Of a DNA stretch of 64,000 nucleotides, positions 16,770-25,537 are shown piece by piece. The DNA comes from Neolewinella xylanilytica (GTDB lineage: Bacteria; Bacteroidota; Bacteroidia; Chitinophagales; Saprospiraceae). The position numbers were made by a program, and so were the translations under genes. The stretch spans positions 336,644 through 400,643 of the forward strand of contig NZ_PTJC01000007.1 in the NCBI RefSeq assembly GCF_002934605.1, written 5' to 3'. The notes under the pieces are model-generated. The model was not told the DNA's origin, did no database searches, and saw only the letters and a list, made by a program, of their open reading frames with translations. Each line of letters begins with the position of its first letter. Positions within the stretch are counted from its first letter, which is position 1.

Positions 16770-17834
16770 TCACCGAAGCGGCAGTCGCCAAATTGGATAC
16801 AGCATACCCGCCACGGTAGAATCGGATTCCGGAATTCTGGAGTTCGTGAAGTACAGGTAGCCGTCGTATTCCGTGAAGGTGTCGGCCCAACCCACGCCTT
16901 CCCCTTCGACGAGGGTTGTGACGTTGCCGCCGTCCGTTACCCGCACGACCGACTGGTTCTCCAGGTCAGCCATAAGGGTTGCGCCCGGCACCCGCCAGAG
17001 CCCGTCCGGTGCGGGGGTGGTGGCTACCGTGGTTACCTCCGAGCCGACGTCGGTCGCACTGCTATCGGCGAGCGCATCCAGCGGAACGGAGTAAAGGGTG
17101 TAGCCCGACAGTGCGTGATAGAGGAGGCGGTCGCCCGTACTGTCTAGGGCGATACCGTCGGAAGGGGTTTCCATCATAAATGGGTCGCCGTCAATCACGA
17201 GCGTATCGAATTCCGCCTGCACGGACGGATGCCCGTCGAGCACGCGCCAGCTGTTCCCCGTAGTCAGGTCGAGCACCATCAGGCCGCCCCGCCCGGAGTC
17301 GGTGAAGTAGACCAGCTGCCGGGTGCGGTCGACCCGCAGGTCGTTGACGTAGGTTTCGGGGTAGGTCGTACCGTCCGGCAGGTCGTAGGTGCGTAGGAGG
17401 GAGTTCGTACGTAAATCGATCAGGTGGATCCGGGGGGCGGTGATCAGCCCGTTCATGAGTGGATTCCGGGTGTCGTCGACGTAGAGCGTATCGCCGACGG
17501 CTATGGCGCTTTGTACGTTTACCAGTTTATCCGTCGGGGCGTCACCGATATCCCAGTTGTTCATCTCGGTGCTAGGGTAAGGGACCGGTTGCCCGTCCAC
17601 AATCTCCGCCAGGGTATACGGTACGCCCTCCCGCCAACGCGGAAAGGTTCCGAATACACGCCCCTCATCGGTGACGGTAATGCCGGTGATCTGTACGCCC
17701 TCGATCTCCGCTACCAGTTCCAGTGCGTCACTGGCGGGGGCAAAATCATCATCGTCGTCACAGGCGGTGGCGAACGCAGTGGTGAGCAGCCCGAGGAGCA
17801 ATAGGCATAGCAGGGTAGGGCGTGGGTGGTACAT
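16770..17834 (-). CDS. Major-royal-jelly/yellow-like beta-propeller lipoprotein
   Basis: This 354-residue secreted protein starts at the ATG 17832-17834. A lipoprotein signal ends in FATAC followed by five aspartates, the kind of acidic tail that marks surface-exposed lipoproteins in Bacteroidota. The mature part reads as a six-bladed propeller of the MRJP/yellow or SMP-30 superfamily: RVFGTFPRW, YVNDLRVD, VYFTDSGRGGLMVLDL, DGIALDSTGDRLLYHALSGYTLYSV, and a final TNSRIP blade. The family includes gluconolactonase-like hydrolases and ligand binders. No catalytic assignment is possible here. It is divergent from dusB across ~160 bp. Confidence 0.8.
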   Translation of the reverse strand: MYHPRPTLLCLLLLGLLTTAFATACDDDDDFAPASDALELVAEIEGVQITGITVTDEGRVFGTFPRWREGVPYTLAEIVDGQPVPYPSTEMNNWDIGDAPTDKLVNVQSAIAVGDTLYVDDTRNPLMNGLITAPRIHLIDLRTNSLLRTYDLPDGTTYPETYVNDLRVDRTRQLVYFTDSGRGGLMVLDLTTGNSWRVLDGHPSVQAEFDTLVIDGDPFMMETPSDGIALDSTGDRLLYHALSGYTLYSVPLDALADSSATDVGSEVTTVATTPAPDGLWRVPGATLMADLENQSVVRVTDGGNVTTLVEGEGVGWADTFTEYDGYLYFTNSRIPESDSTVAGMLYPIWRLPLR

Positions 17835-17914
17835 AGTGTTGGGTTTTTTATGCACAACCCGCCCCGCCATGCTTAGGTTCCCCTTCCATGCAACCAGCGT
17901 TTTGCCCTATACGT

Positions 17915-17922
17915 TACCTTTG
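17915..17922 (+). promoter_or_regulatory. -7 element of dusB
   Basis: TACCTTTG is an exact match to TAnnTTTG, 71 bp upstream of the dusB ATG. The -33 box is not clear; a TTTG lies only 10 bp upstream, which is too close. Confidence 0.5.
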
Positions 17923-17993
17923 AACCGCGGTACTTGCGGCCCCGACGGCCGAGCGGTACCGCATTGCCTACCAACCGGAATTCTACGTTACTT

Positions 17994-18983
17994 ATGGTCA
18001 AGATCGCCGATATCGAACTCGGAGCATTTCCCCTCCTGCTCGCCCCCATGGAGGACGTCAGCGATCCGCCCTTCCGTGCCCTCTGCAAGGCGCAGGGTTG
18101 CGATATGATGTACACGGAGTTCATTAGCGTGGAGGGATTGATCCGCGACGCCGATAAGAGCGTACAAAAGCTCGACATCTACGACTACGAACGCCCTATC
18201 GGCATTCAAATCTTCGGGGCCAATCTGGACAGTATGGTCCAGGCCGCCGACATCGTCACCGAAGCCAGGCCGGAAGTGCTGGACATCAATTTCGGCTGCC
18301 CGGTCAAAAAGGTGGTCTGCAAAGGCGCCGGCGCGGGCATACTGCAGGATATTCCGAAGATGGTCGAGCTTACTAAAGCCATTGTCGACCGGACGGACTT
18401 GCCCGTCACGGTAAAAACGCGTCTGGGTTGGGATGACAATACCAAGTACATTGAAGAAGTGGCCGAACGGCTACAGGACGTGGGGATAAAGGCCCTCAGC
18501 ATTCACGGTCGAACTCGCAAGCAAATGTATAAGGGGGAAGCGGACTGGACGCTGATCGGTAAGATCAAGGACAACCCGCGAATCCAAATACCCATCTTTG
18601 GCAACGGCGACATCGACAGTCCCGAAAAGGCCGCCGCCTACCGGGATCGCTACGGCGTGGACGGTATCATGATCGGACGCGCCGCCATCGGCTATCCGTG
18701 GATCTTCCGCGAGATTAAGCACTACTTCGCCACCGGCCAACTGCTTGACCCGCCCACTACGGCCGAACGGGTAGCTGCCGCCCGCGAGCACCTGGACCGC
18801 AGCATCGCCTGGAAGGGAGAAACGCTGGGTATTCTGGAGATGCGCCGGCACTACACGAACTACTTCCGGGGGCTGCCGCACATCAAGCAGTACCGGAAGG
18901 TGCTGGTCAGCGAGTTCGATACGGAAAAGCTGTATGCTACCCTCGAAGAGATCGGGGAGATTTACAGCGAGGCCAGCGTTTAA
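17994..18983 (+). CDS. dusB: tRNA-dihydrouridine synthase, DusB-type
   Basis: This flavin enzyme reduces uridine in the tRNA D-loop. The 329-residue product has APMEDVSDPPFR (FMN phosphate region, 17-28), the tRNA-binding NFGCPVKKV (99-107) and catalytic C109 in VCKGAGAGIL. It also has KTRLGWDD and the GNGDI/GIMIGRAAIGYPWIF phosphate-binding segments, as in DusB/DUS_A. The ATG at 17994 gives the standard start just before the barrel. A TTG 60 bp upstream would place the start close to the promoter and add an unrelated leader. The 3' end overlaps the convergent metallopeptidase gene by 4 bp. Confidence 0.93.
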   Translation: MVKIADIELGAFPLLLAPMEDVSDPPFRALCKAQGCDMMYTEFISVEGLIRDADKSVQKLDIYDYERPIGIQIFGANLDSMVQAADIVTEARPEVLDINFGCPVKKVVCKGAGAGILQDIPKMVELTKAIVDRTDLPVTVKTRLGWDDNTKYIEEVAERLQDVGIKALSIHGRTRKQMYKGEADWTLIGKIKDNPRIQIPIFGNGDIDSPEKAAAYRDRYGVDGIMIGRAAIGYPWIFREIKHYFATGQLLDPPTTAERVAAAREHLDRSIAWKGETLGILEMRRHYTNYFRGLPHIKQYRKVLVSEFDTEKLYATLEEIGEIYSEASV

Positions 18984-19870
18984 AGATTCCGGGCGCTGAA
19001 GTATTCGTCCAGTGCCCCCTGGCTCGCGTCCCCGGTTTGGTAGCCAGCCGTGAACGCCCGGACCCGCTGCTCTGACGTGCCGTGGGTGAAGCTTTCCGGG
19101 ACTACGTAGCCTTGGGATTCCATTTGCAGGCGGTCGTCGCCGATGGCCGTGGCGGCCTGGATACCTTCCTGTATGTCGCCCTGCTCTAAAAGGTCAGCAT
19201 TTTGTTTCGCGTCGTGGGCCCATACCCCGGCGAGGTAATCGGCTTGTAGTTCCAGTCGTACCGACATGGCGTTCGCATCTTCCTCGCTCATCCGGTTGCG
19301 GGCCTGGCTGACCCGCTGGCTGTAGCCCAATTGGTTCTGGATGTGATGGCCCACCTCGTGCGCGATCACGTAGGCCAGCGCGAAATCGCCGGGCGCGCCG
19401 AAGCGCTGCCGTAGCTGATCCGCGAAACTGAGGTCGATGTACACTTTCTGGTCGGCCGGACAGTAGAAGGGACCCGTAGCCGCGCTGGCGAATCCACAGG
19501 CGGAGCGGACCTGGCCGTCGAACATCACCAGTACCGGCTCGCGGTATTGGCCCTCGTAGAGTTGGGGAAAGAGCCGGTTCCAGGTATCCTCGGTTTCCGC
19601 TAGCGTGACTTGCACGATATCCGCGTTGGTCTCGCCGGTAGCGACTCCACCCTCCGACCGGGTGGTTTCGGTGGGGGCCGGTGTCTGGCCGCCGCCGCCA
19701 CCTATGCCCAGGTAGTCCAGTGGGTTGCCACCCAGGAAGAAAACGACGATCATGATGATGACGGTGCCAATGCCGAAGCCGCCGGTCTTACCCATGCCGC
19801 CCATCATACCGCCCCCGCTGCCGCGGCGATCTTCAACGTTGCTACTCTTTCTTCTGCCCTGTATTTTCAT
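18980..19870 (-). CDS. YpfJ-type neutral zinc metallopeptidase
   Basis: The 296-residue product belongs to the KPN_02809/YpfJ putative neutral zinc metallopeptidases. It starts with a basic, glycine-rich cytoplasmic leader (MKIQGRRKSSNVEDRRG). A single membrane helix follows (about 33-47) and then a Gly/Thr linker. The extracytoplasmic peptidase domain has H171-E-V-G-H175 and the downstream LQADYLAGVWAHD, supplying the third ligand region. CGFASAATGPFYCPAD is the conserved cysteine-containing segment. Substrates are unknown. It converges with dusB and is followed upstream by a DUF4197 lipoprotein gene 20 bp away. Confidence 0.9.
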   Translation of the reverse strand: MKIQGRRKSSNVEDRRGSGGGMMGGMGKTGGFGIGTVIIMIVVFFLGGNPLDYLGIGGGGGQTPAPTETTRSEGGVATGETNADIVQVTLAETEDTWNRLFPQLYEGQYREPVLVMFDGQVRSACGFASAATGPFYCPADQKVYIDLSFADQLRQRFGAPGDFALAYVIAHEVGHHIQNQLGYSQRVSQARNRMSEEDANAMSVRLELQADYLAGVWAHDAKQNADLLEQGDIQEGIQAATAIGDDRLQMESQGYVVPESFTHGTSEQRVRAFTAGYQTGDASQGALDEYFSARNL

Positions 19871-19890
19871 GTGTTGTTTGCTTGGCTTGG

Positions 19891-20613
19891 TTAGTTAACT
19901 GCGTCCTGCTGGGCAAACACCCGCCGGAGCAAATCCGTGGTGCGCGCCGCTACGTTTTCGCGGATGTCTTCCTCCTTCAGGGCCACTTTCTTGAATAGCC
20001 CGTCCAGCGCTTGTTGGGTGACGTAGGCGCCGAGGTCGGTTTCTACCTTGTTCCGGGTAAGCGGGAAGTTATTGTAAGCCGTAGCGGCGTCCAGCCAGAG
20101 TTTATTGGCGTCGTACTTATCCAGGCTGGTATTGATCACGGGGGCGAATTCCGCCCTCAGCGCGTCGGAGGTGTTCTGCCGCAGATACTGGGTGGCGGCA
20201 TTATCGTCGCCCCGCAGGATGCTCACCGCGTCTTGGATGGTCATGCTCCGGATTGCGTCGACGAAGATCGGAGCGGCCTTGCTGGCGGCGTCTTCCGCCC
20301 CCTGGTTGATTTTTTTGAGGATCACGGCTTCCAGATCGCTGAATCCGGGTACCGCCTGGAGCCGGTTGGTCACCTGCTGGACTTCTTCCGGCAGCAGGAT
20401 ACGGTAAGTCAGGTCGTCGAAGTAGCCGCCCGGTTCGGACAGTTCGGCCGCCCCCTCCTGCGCCCCGATGCGCAGCGCTTCCTTTAGCCCGTTGGCAATG
20501 TCCTGGGAGCTAAGCCCGCCGTTCAGCACGGTTTGGAGGGTTTGGTTGATTTGCTGGCTGGTGCATGCCTGGAAGAACAAGGGGAAGAGTAGGAGCAGGA
20601 AACGGCGGTACAT
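19891..20613 (-). CDS. DUF4197 lipoprotein
   Basis: This 240-residue protein has a lipoprotein signal (LFFQAC at about residues 12-17) and matches the DUF4197 pattern. Its segments are GLKEALRIGAQEGAAELS, an LPEEVQQVTNRLQAVPG-like helix, EDAASKAAPIFVDAIRSMTIQDAVSILRG and the C-terminal DLGAYVTQQALDGLF. The family is all-helical and periplasmic with no known activity. It shares orientation with the YpfJ-type gene downstream (20 bp), so they may be one transcript. Confidence 0.85.
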   Translation of the reverse strand: MYRRFLLLLFPLFFQACTSQQINQTLQTVLNGGLSSQDIANGLKEALRIGAQEGAAELSEPGGYFDDLTYRILLPEEVQQVTNRLQAVPGFSDLEAVILKKINQGAEDAASKAAPIFVDAIRSMTIQDAVSILRGDDNAATQYLRQNTSDALRAEFAPVINTSLDKYDANKLWLDAATAYNNFPLTRNKVETDLGAYVTQQALDGLFKKVALKEEDIRENVAARTTDLLRRVFAQQDAVN

Positions 20614-20670
20614 GTAAGGTGATTGTTGAGGCTTTCCTATAAGCCTTTATCGACCCCATTGGTTTGCTGC

Positions 20671-20693
20671 CGCCCCGATTGCTATCGGGGGCG
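20671..20693 (-). terminator. Hairpin after folB
   Basis: CCCCGAT (20673-20679) and ATCGGGG (20684-20690) form a 7-bp stem with a 4-nt loop, immediately beyond the folB stop. No T-run follows on the leftward strand, so termination is not certain. Confidence 0.4.
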
Positions 20694-20695
20694 CC

Positions 20696-21166
20696 CTAAA
20701 GCTTAAACCCGCTGAAGTCGAAGTTCCCACCCCCGAAGTCGTCGTCGAAGTCATCTGCATCGTCTTCGAAGGTGTGTTGTCCGGGTACCGCGGCCATGCC
20801 CTGGGAGGCATCCGACAGCGTAACCTCCACGAAGGCGGCCCCCACGCGTCCCCCCAGGGGCGGATGCAATTTGCGCAGCTTAAGGGTTACGGAAAGTACG
20901 CCGTCGAACTGGTGCATAATGCGTGCCGCCATGCGGTGGGCGAGGGCTTCCAGCAGGCGGGTCGGCTTTTTCATTTCCGCCTGGAGCAGGTAATAGATGG
21001 TGGCGTAATTGACCGTTCCCCCCAGGTCGTCGTGCTCGGCCGCATCGGCCACCATGGCCTCGACGGCCACGTCGATGCTGAATTCATTGCCCATCAACTG
21101 CTCCTCATCGAAAAAACCGTGGGGGGCGTGAAAGCGGACGTCTTCTAGCCCGATTTTGGCGGTCAT
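20696..21166 (-). CDS. folB: Dihydroneopterin aldolase with acidic C-terminal tail
   Basis: FolB converts 7,8-dihydroneopterin to 6-hydroxymethyl-dihydropterin and glycolaldehyde in folate synthesis. The 156-residue product has HAPHGFFDEEQ (13-23, with the pterin-binding Glu around 21-22) and NYATIYYLL. It also has LLEALAHRMA (the acidic pterin anchor) and catalytic K99 in LRKLHPP. Typical FolB ends near residue 120. This one adds about 35 residues, very rich in Asp, Gly and Phe (121-156). Other folate genes are not adjacent. The anti-sigma-like gene ends 10 bp upstream. Confidence 0.9.
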   Translation of the reverse strand: MTAKIGLEDVRFHAPHGFFDEEQLMGNEFSIDVAVEAMVADAAEHDDLGGTVNYATIYYLLQAEMKKPTRLLEALAHRMAARIMHQFDGVLSVTLKLRKLHPPLGGRVGAAFVEVTLSDASQGMAAVPGQHTFEDDADDFDDDFGGGNFDFSGFKL

Positions 21167-21175
21167 GGGAATGCT

Positions 21176-21931
21176 TTACAATTCCTCGAGCAAGTCGACC
21201 GCCTCCGCATAGCTGGAGTGGTTCGCGTCGGTGGTGATGCGCTGCAGGGTCGCTTCGGCCCGTTCGCGCTGGCCGAGGCCGAGCCGGGAGAGGGCGGCGT
21301 AGTATTCGGATTCCTGAGACAAGTTGAAGTCGTCCAGGCCGGCAAGTTCCTCGAAGAGGGGAGCGGCCTCGGCAAATTTTTGCTGCGCCAGGAGGCTCTG
21401 CGCCAGGTAGAACCGATCCGGCGCGCTCGGGCTGGAAAGGCTGCGGAAGGCCGCTTCGGCCTCGTCGAAAGCCGCCCGTTCGTAGGCGATGTAGGCCGTT
21501 GCGCGGTCTTCCCCGGCCGTTGCGCCTTTCGTAATTGTAAAGGCGATGTTGTCGTAGGGTTCGAAAGCGGCCATCGCCAGAACGGCGTCGTTTTGGGCGG
21601 CGGGGCGCAGGAGGAAATAGGCGGCCACCACGATCAACACCGTCGCGGCGGCAGCGTACGAATACCGCGAGCGATTTCGCTTGCGGTTGATGGAGACGAC
21701 CTTGGCCTGCGGAGGTTCCTGGCGGTTGACGGCCTCGTTTTCCAGCTTCTGCAAGCGGCGCTTCAGGCGGTTGGTTTCGCTAATGTGGATGGCATCCAGG
21801 GCCATACGGGTTGCTTCCATTTCAGATTGCAGTTGTGGGTCGGTGCGCATTTCCCGCTCGAAGCGCTCCGGATCGGTCAGCTGGCCGCTCAGGTACGCAT
21901 CGATCCGGTCTTGCTGGTCTTCAGGGTTCAT
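21176..21931 (-). CDS. Anti-sigma-like membrane protein with TPR-type repeats
   Basis: This 251-residue protein starts at the ATG 21929-21931, 5 bp after the ECF sigma stop. The N-terminal ~75 residues are cytoplasmic, opening with DQQDRIDAYLSGQLTDPERF, the zinc-finger-less anti-sigma pattern common in Bacteroidota. One membrane helix follows (about 91-108). The C-terminal half has two or three helix pairs like tetratricopeptide repeats (AAFDEAEAAFRSL; KFAEAAPLFEELAGLDDF; SEYYAALSRLGLGQRERAEATLQ). The location next to the sigma gene and the topology make it the likely antagonist of that sigma factor, sensing through the periplasmic repeats (inference). Confidence 0.75.
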   Translation of the reverse strand: MNPEDQQDRIDAYLSGQLTDPERFEREMRTDPQLQSEMEATRMALDAIHISETNRLKRRLQKLENEAVNRQEPPQAKVVSINRKRNRSRYSYAAAATVLIVVAAYFLLRPAAQNDAVLAMAAFEPYDNIAFTITKGATAGEDRATAYIAYERAAFDEAEAAFRSLSSPSAPDRFYLAQSLLAQQKFAEAAPLFEELAGLDDFNLSQESEYYAALSRLGLGQRERAEATLQRITTDANHSSYAEAVDLLEEL

Positions 21932-21936
21932 GGGGG

Positions 21937-22497
21937 TTAGGGTTTTACGAGCTTCTTTAGCTCTTTTAAGCAACGCATTTTCTTGATCCGGGTGGCACCG
22001 TCCGAGGGCAGGCCTACGGATTCGGTGATGCTCTCAATCGGGTAGTGGTGGTAGTAGTAAAGCGTCAGGATTTCCCGGCAGGGAGAGCCGATCTTGTTCA
22101 TCGCCGTTTGCAACACTTCCTGCTGGTGAGCATGCTCGAAGCGATCAATCAGGCTCCAGTCGAGTTCGTCGGCCGGGTTGATCCCCGCCTCGTGATCGGT
22201 CGCGGGCTCCCGCTGCCGTTTTTTGTTGCGCCGGTATACCAGCCGTTTGCCGATGCTGAACAGGTACGTGCGGATGGAGCACGTCAGCTCCTGCAACTTG
22301 CCGCTTACGATGTTCTTGTAGAAAGCGATTACGGCGTCCTGAAAGCAGTCTGCCGCATCCGCTTCCGTGGCGTACAGCTGACGTTGGGCATAGGTCACGA
22401 AGGCATCCCGATGTTGCAGGTAAAGCTGGTCGATGAGGTGGTGGTCCCCCCTCTTGATGGCCTCGAACAGGGTGGTATCCTCAAGTTGCGTCTGCAT
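21937..22497 (-). CDS. ECF-type RNA polymerase sigma factor
   Basis: This 186-residue sigma-70-family factor has region 2 at about 14-90 (DQLYLQHRDAFVTYA, then DAADCFQDAVIAFYKNI with the -10-binding SIRTYLFSIGKRLV). Region 4 lies at about 127-180 (KIGSPCREILTLYYYHHYPIESITESVG, an HTH ending in KMRCLKEL). No region 1 or 3 is present. It is the first gene of a two-gene unit with the anti-sigma-like gene. ECF factors usually autoregulate their operon, but I could not identify a specific promoter motif. It is divergent from the RlpA-like gene. Confidence 0.88.
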   Translation of the reverse strand: MQTQLEDTTLFEAIKRGDHHLIDQLYLQHRDAFVTYAQRQLYATEADAADCFQDAVIAFYKNIVSGKLQELTCSIRTYLFSIGKRLVYRRNKKRQREPATDHEAGINPADELDWSLIDRFEHAHQQEVLQTAMNKIGSPCREILTLYYYHHYPIESITESVGLPSDGATRIKKMRCLKELKKLVKP

Positions 22498-22664
22498 CGG
22501 ACTGCCGTTGCGTGAAGAAAATGGTTCACCTCAAATGTACTGTTTTAGTGTGCGAATTCCCATTCACGATGGGCTTTACTCCTCAATGGCCGGCCGTTCC
22601 CTTTTGTTACGTCGGTCAACCTTATTTACATTTTTCCCTTATCTTTTTCCGTCAACCCCCGCAT

Positions 22665-23480
22665 ATGGCCTTCTCTCCGTTCCCCACCCGCGCCCTGTTT
22701 TTGCTCCCCGCCTGTCTTCTGTTGTCCTTCTCCGTCATGGCCCAGCAGGCAGAGGGAATGGCCAGCTACTACGCGGATCGCTTTCATGAAAAACCTACCA
22801 GCACGGGGGAAAAGTATAGTAAGGAGGCCTACACGGCCGCCAGTAAAGACTATCCGTACGGTACCCGCCTGGAAGTAACTAACGTCGTCAGCGGGCAATC
22901 CGTAGAAGTCAGGGTCAACGATTGCGGCCCCCACAATCCGAAACGGATCATCGATTTGAGCCGCGCCGCAGCCGCGGACATCGGCCTGCTACGAATGGGC
23001 GTGGCCAAAGTGCGGCTGCGTGTCCTCGAGCTGGGTACACTCGGCCCTACCTGCGAGCGGGCCGCTTGGTCCCGGGCGGAAAAACGGCGGGAATCGCGGG
23101 AGGAAAATGGCGGTGGCCCCATGGTCGAAACCGGCGCCGCGACGCCGCCCCCCGCCCCCACCGTACCCGCTAGCTCGCCGCCCCCCGCCCCCCCGGAAGC
23201 GACGGCCGCCAAAGGCCTTGCCACCGAGGCTTCGGAAACCTTTCCGGAGGACGTGATGCTGTTCGGGGTTCAGGTCGGTGCCTTCGGCAACGCCACCAAT
23301 GCCAGCGCACTGGTGGAACAACTGAAGGCGAAGGGATTTGCCGACGCGTGGATGGCCAAGGTCGGCAGCGTACATCGGGTGTTTACCGGCAAGTTTTATT
23401 TCCAGGACGAAGCCACCGCGTTGCAGGAGAAGGTCCGCGCCGCCGGATTTACCGGAGCCGCCGCCCGCCGGGTGCAGTAG
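22665..23480 (+). CDS. RlpA-like double-psi beta-barrel protein with SPOR domain
   Basis: The 271-residue product has a signal peptide ending in SVMAQQ. The RlpA double-psi beta-barrel follows (about 27-120: GMASYYADRFHEKPTSTGE, YGTRLEVTNV, VNDCGPHNPKRIIDLSRAAA). A proline/alanine linker leads to a C-terminal SPOR peptidoglycan-binding domain (about 195-270: FGVQVGAFGNATNASALVEQL). RlpA proteins are septal-ring lytic transglycosylases acting on denuded glycans. Here the usual NDRGP reads NDCGP, so activity should not be assumed. I chose the ATG at 22665, since earlier starts give no signal peptide. A TATCTTTT element (about 22640) may be the promoter. Confidence 0.85.
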   Translation: MAFSPFPTRALFLLPACLLLSFSVMAQQAEGMASYYADRFHEKPTSTGEKYSKEAYTAASKDYPYGTRLEVTNVVSGQSVEVRVNDCGPHNPKRIIDLSRAAAADIGLLRMGVAKVRLRVLELGTLGPTCERAAWSRAEKRRESREENGGGPMVETGAATPPPAPTVPASSPPPAPPEATAAKGLATEASETFPEDVMLFGVQVGAFGNATNASALVEQLKAKGFADAWMAKVGSVHRVFTGKFYFQDEATALQEKVRAAGFTGAAARRVQ

Positions 23481-23483
23481 GGC

Positions 23484-23945
23484 TCACTCGGCCGAAGCCG
23501 CGTTGCCCAGGGCTACTAGTAAAACGCCGCCGATGGAGAGCACCACCCCGACCACCTTCTGCCAGTTGATCGCGTTTTCTTCCACTCCAAACAGGGCGAA
23601 GTGCGCCAGCAGCACCGAAACGATCACCTGGCCGGCCACCCCGGCCACGAAGTAGCGGTCGGGACCGATTTCCTCGATCAGAATATTGGAAAGCAGTACG
23701 GCCGCCGCGCCGCCGATACCCGTGAGCAAGGCCCACCATGGCACCTCCGACAGCTTGGGTAAACCAGCCGGCGACTCCCGAATGAGGAAGACCGCCAGCG
23801 TAATCGTAAAGGCAAGTAGGAAGTACGGCAGGCTGGCCAGTACCGGCGATCCCACTTTTTCGGTTACCAGGGAATTCACGGTGAGGTATAGCGACACCAG
23901 GGCACCGGCCCCGAAGGCGCCGGCAATAAATAAAGCTTGCTGCAT
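23484..23945 (-). CDS. Small DMT-type membrane protein (DUF606/YdcZ-like)
   Basis: This 153-residue, five-helix hydrophobic protein is of the DUF606/YdcZ type, half the size of standard EamA carriers. Typical features are GALVSLYLTVNSLV in the first helix and PWWALLTGIGGAAAVLLSN. Others are VAGVAGQVIVSVLLAHFALFG and a final helix LSIGGVLLVAL. An ATG 30 bp further upstream (23975) is also possible; I prefer 23945 because helix 1 begins there. Such proteins are probably paired or homo-oligomeric small-molecule exporters. The ligand is unknown. It converges with the RlpA-like gene (3-bp gap). Confidence 0.78.
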   Translation of the reverse strand: MQQALFIAGAFGAGALVSLYLTVNSLVTEKVGSPVLASLPYFLLAFTITLAVFLIRESPAGLPKLSEVPWWALLTGIGGAAAVLLSNILIEEIGPDRYFVAGVAGQVIVSVLLAHFALFGVEENAINWQKVVGVVLSIGGVLLVALGNAASAE

Positions 23946-23983
23946 GGTCCAAGCAACCCCGGCGAACCGGTACATTGTTCAGA

Positions 23984-25234
23984 CTAGCTCCGCATCGCCT
24001 CCACCGGATCCATCCGCGCCGCCAGCAGCGCGGGAATCAAGCCCGCCAACACGCCCACGATGGCCGAAATAACCACCCCAGTAATGGCATAGAACAGGCT
24101 GAGGCTGATCTGAAAGGCGGGAAGGAACATATTGATGATCGACGTGATGCCCACCACCATGGCCAGTCCGATCATGCCCCCGATGATGCAGAGGATGACG
24201 GACTCGGTAAGAAATTCGAGCAGGATAATGTACTGTCGCGCACCGAGGGCCTTCTTTACCCCGATCAGGCTGGTCCGCTCCTTGACACTCACGAACATGA
24301 TGTTGGCCACGCTAATGGCGCCGACAATGATCGAAAAGCCACCGATGACCAGCCCGATCAGGTTGAGTACTCCGAAGAAACTACCCAGGGCATCGGCGGT
24401 CATGCTCAGCTTGTTGAGCGCGAAATTGTCCGTTTCCCGGGGCCGCAGCTGACGCGCCGATCGCAGGATCCCCTGGATATCGTCCTCCAGGCGCTGAATC
24501 TCTACCCCCTCCTTCGCCTTCACGCCAATGGTGCCGCCGTATTGGTTGCGGTTCTTGAGGTTGATGAAGCGTGCGGCATTGTTGTAGGTCACCATGATGG
24601 CGTCGTCGAAGTCCAGCGGATTGATTAGGTCGTCGCCCGCCGGCGCGAGGGTACCGATCACCTGGTACTTCCGGCCGCCCATCTTCACCTCCCGCCCGAT
24701 GGGGTCGATGGGCCCGAAGAGTTGCTCGGCAATGGAGTAGCCCAGCAGGATCCGGTCGGTACCGTTACGGTACTCGGTAGCCGACCAATACCGACCGCGG
24801 TCCACCTCGATGTTGAATAAGCGGTCGAGTTCGTAGGTCGTCACGAAGAGGTAGCCGCCTTCCACGGCCTTTCCCTGGTATTTGATGACCCGGGTGTCGG
24901 GTACGGTCCAGTAGTTGACCAGTTTTCCGGTAGCCAGGTTGTCGCGCAGGGCCTCGTAGTCGTCGTGGTCGGGGTAGGGGCGTTGAAAGTATTCCCACCA
25001 GTCGTCGCTATTGTCCTTCCAGGGCCACTTGTCGATGTAGACCACGTCGTCGCCCAACTTGGCGAGGCTGCCGGAAACATTATCTTGTAACGACTGCACC
25101 GCCGAAAGCACCCCGATGATGCAAAAGATGCCGATCGAGATGCCTAACAGGGAAAGAAAGGTGCGCAACTTGTTCCCCGTCAGCTGGGCGCGGGCCTGCC
25201 GGAAGCTTTCCGCGATGACTTTAGAAAGTACCAT
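23984..25234 (-). CDS. MacB/FtsX-type ABC transporter permease
   Basis: This 416-residue permease has the MacB_PCD plus FtsX layout. An N-terminal helix (about 21-43, LRTFLSLLGISIGIFCIIGVLSA) is followed by a ~230-residue extracytoplasmic domain and three C-terminal helices (about 285-410). The conserved VKERTSLIGVKKALGA turn contacts the ATPase, and the protein ends with MDPVEAMR. Family members export peptides, lipids or antibiotics, or signal mechanically. No ATPase gene is adjacent, so the partner is encoded elsewhere. Confidence 0.88.
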   Translation of the reverse strand: MVLSKVIAESFRQARAQLTGNKLRTFLSLLGISIGIFCIIGVLSAVQSLQDNVSGSLAKLGDDVVYIDKWPWKDNSDDWWEYFQRPYPDHDDYEALRDNLATGKLVNYWTVPDTRVIKYQGKAVEGGYLFVTTYELDRLFNIEVDRGRYWSATEYRNGTDRILLGYSIAEQLFGPIDPIGREVKMGGRKYQVIGTLAPAGDDLINPLDFDDAIMVTYNNAARFINLKNRNQYGGTIGVKAKEGVEIQRLEDDIQGILRSARQLRPRETDNFALNKLSMTADALGSFFGVLNLIGLVIGGFSIIVGAISVANIMFVSVKERTSLIGVKKALGARQYIILLEFLTESVILCIIGGMIGLAMVVGITSIINMFLPAFQISLSLFYAITGVVISAIVGVLAGLIPALLAARMDPVEAMRS

Positions 25235-25537
25235 GTGGGCTGAGTTAAAGGACTAAGGTAAGGTGGCGCCGGCGCGCGGGAGCCCCATTCTCGACGAACG
25301 GTAAGCATCAGCGGACGGGGAAGGCACGGACAGAAGGATTTTCTCCCACCTCGGCCTGGTCCCAAGCATTCGGCGACCTTCCAGGGAACCGGCCCGATCG
25401 ACCCATCCACCAAGCGGCCGGGGAGGCGTGCTCGTGCGAAGGTCAAGCCCCGCAGCGGATCAGGTGCACCTTTTCACCCGAAACCCTTACCTTTGCGCGC
25501 TGTTTCGTATATACGCTAGCTAAAACTAAACCCTGGG
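25235..25537. other. Intergenic region between ABC permease and queA
   Basis: This divergent gap of ~300 bp holds the queA promoter at its right end and a degenerate copy of the interspersed 12-mer (GCGCCGGCGCGC, 25266-25277). Nothing else in it looks like a gene or structured RNA. Confidence 0.5.
25488..25495 (+). promoter_or_regulatory. -7 element of queA
   Basis: TACCTTTG matches TAnnTTTG exactly, 42 bp ahead of the queA ATG. A TTTTC at 25471-25475 may be a degraded -33 element. Confidence 0.55.
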
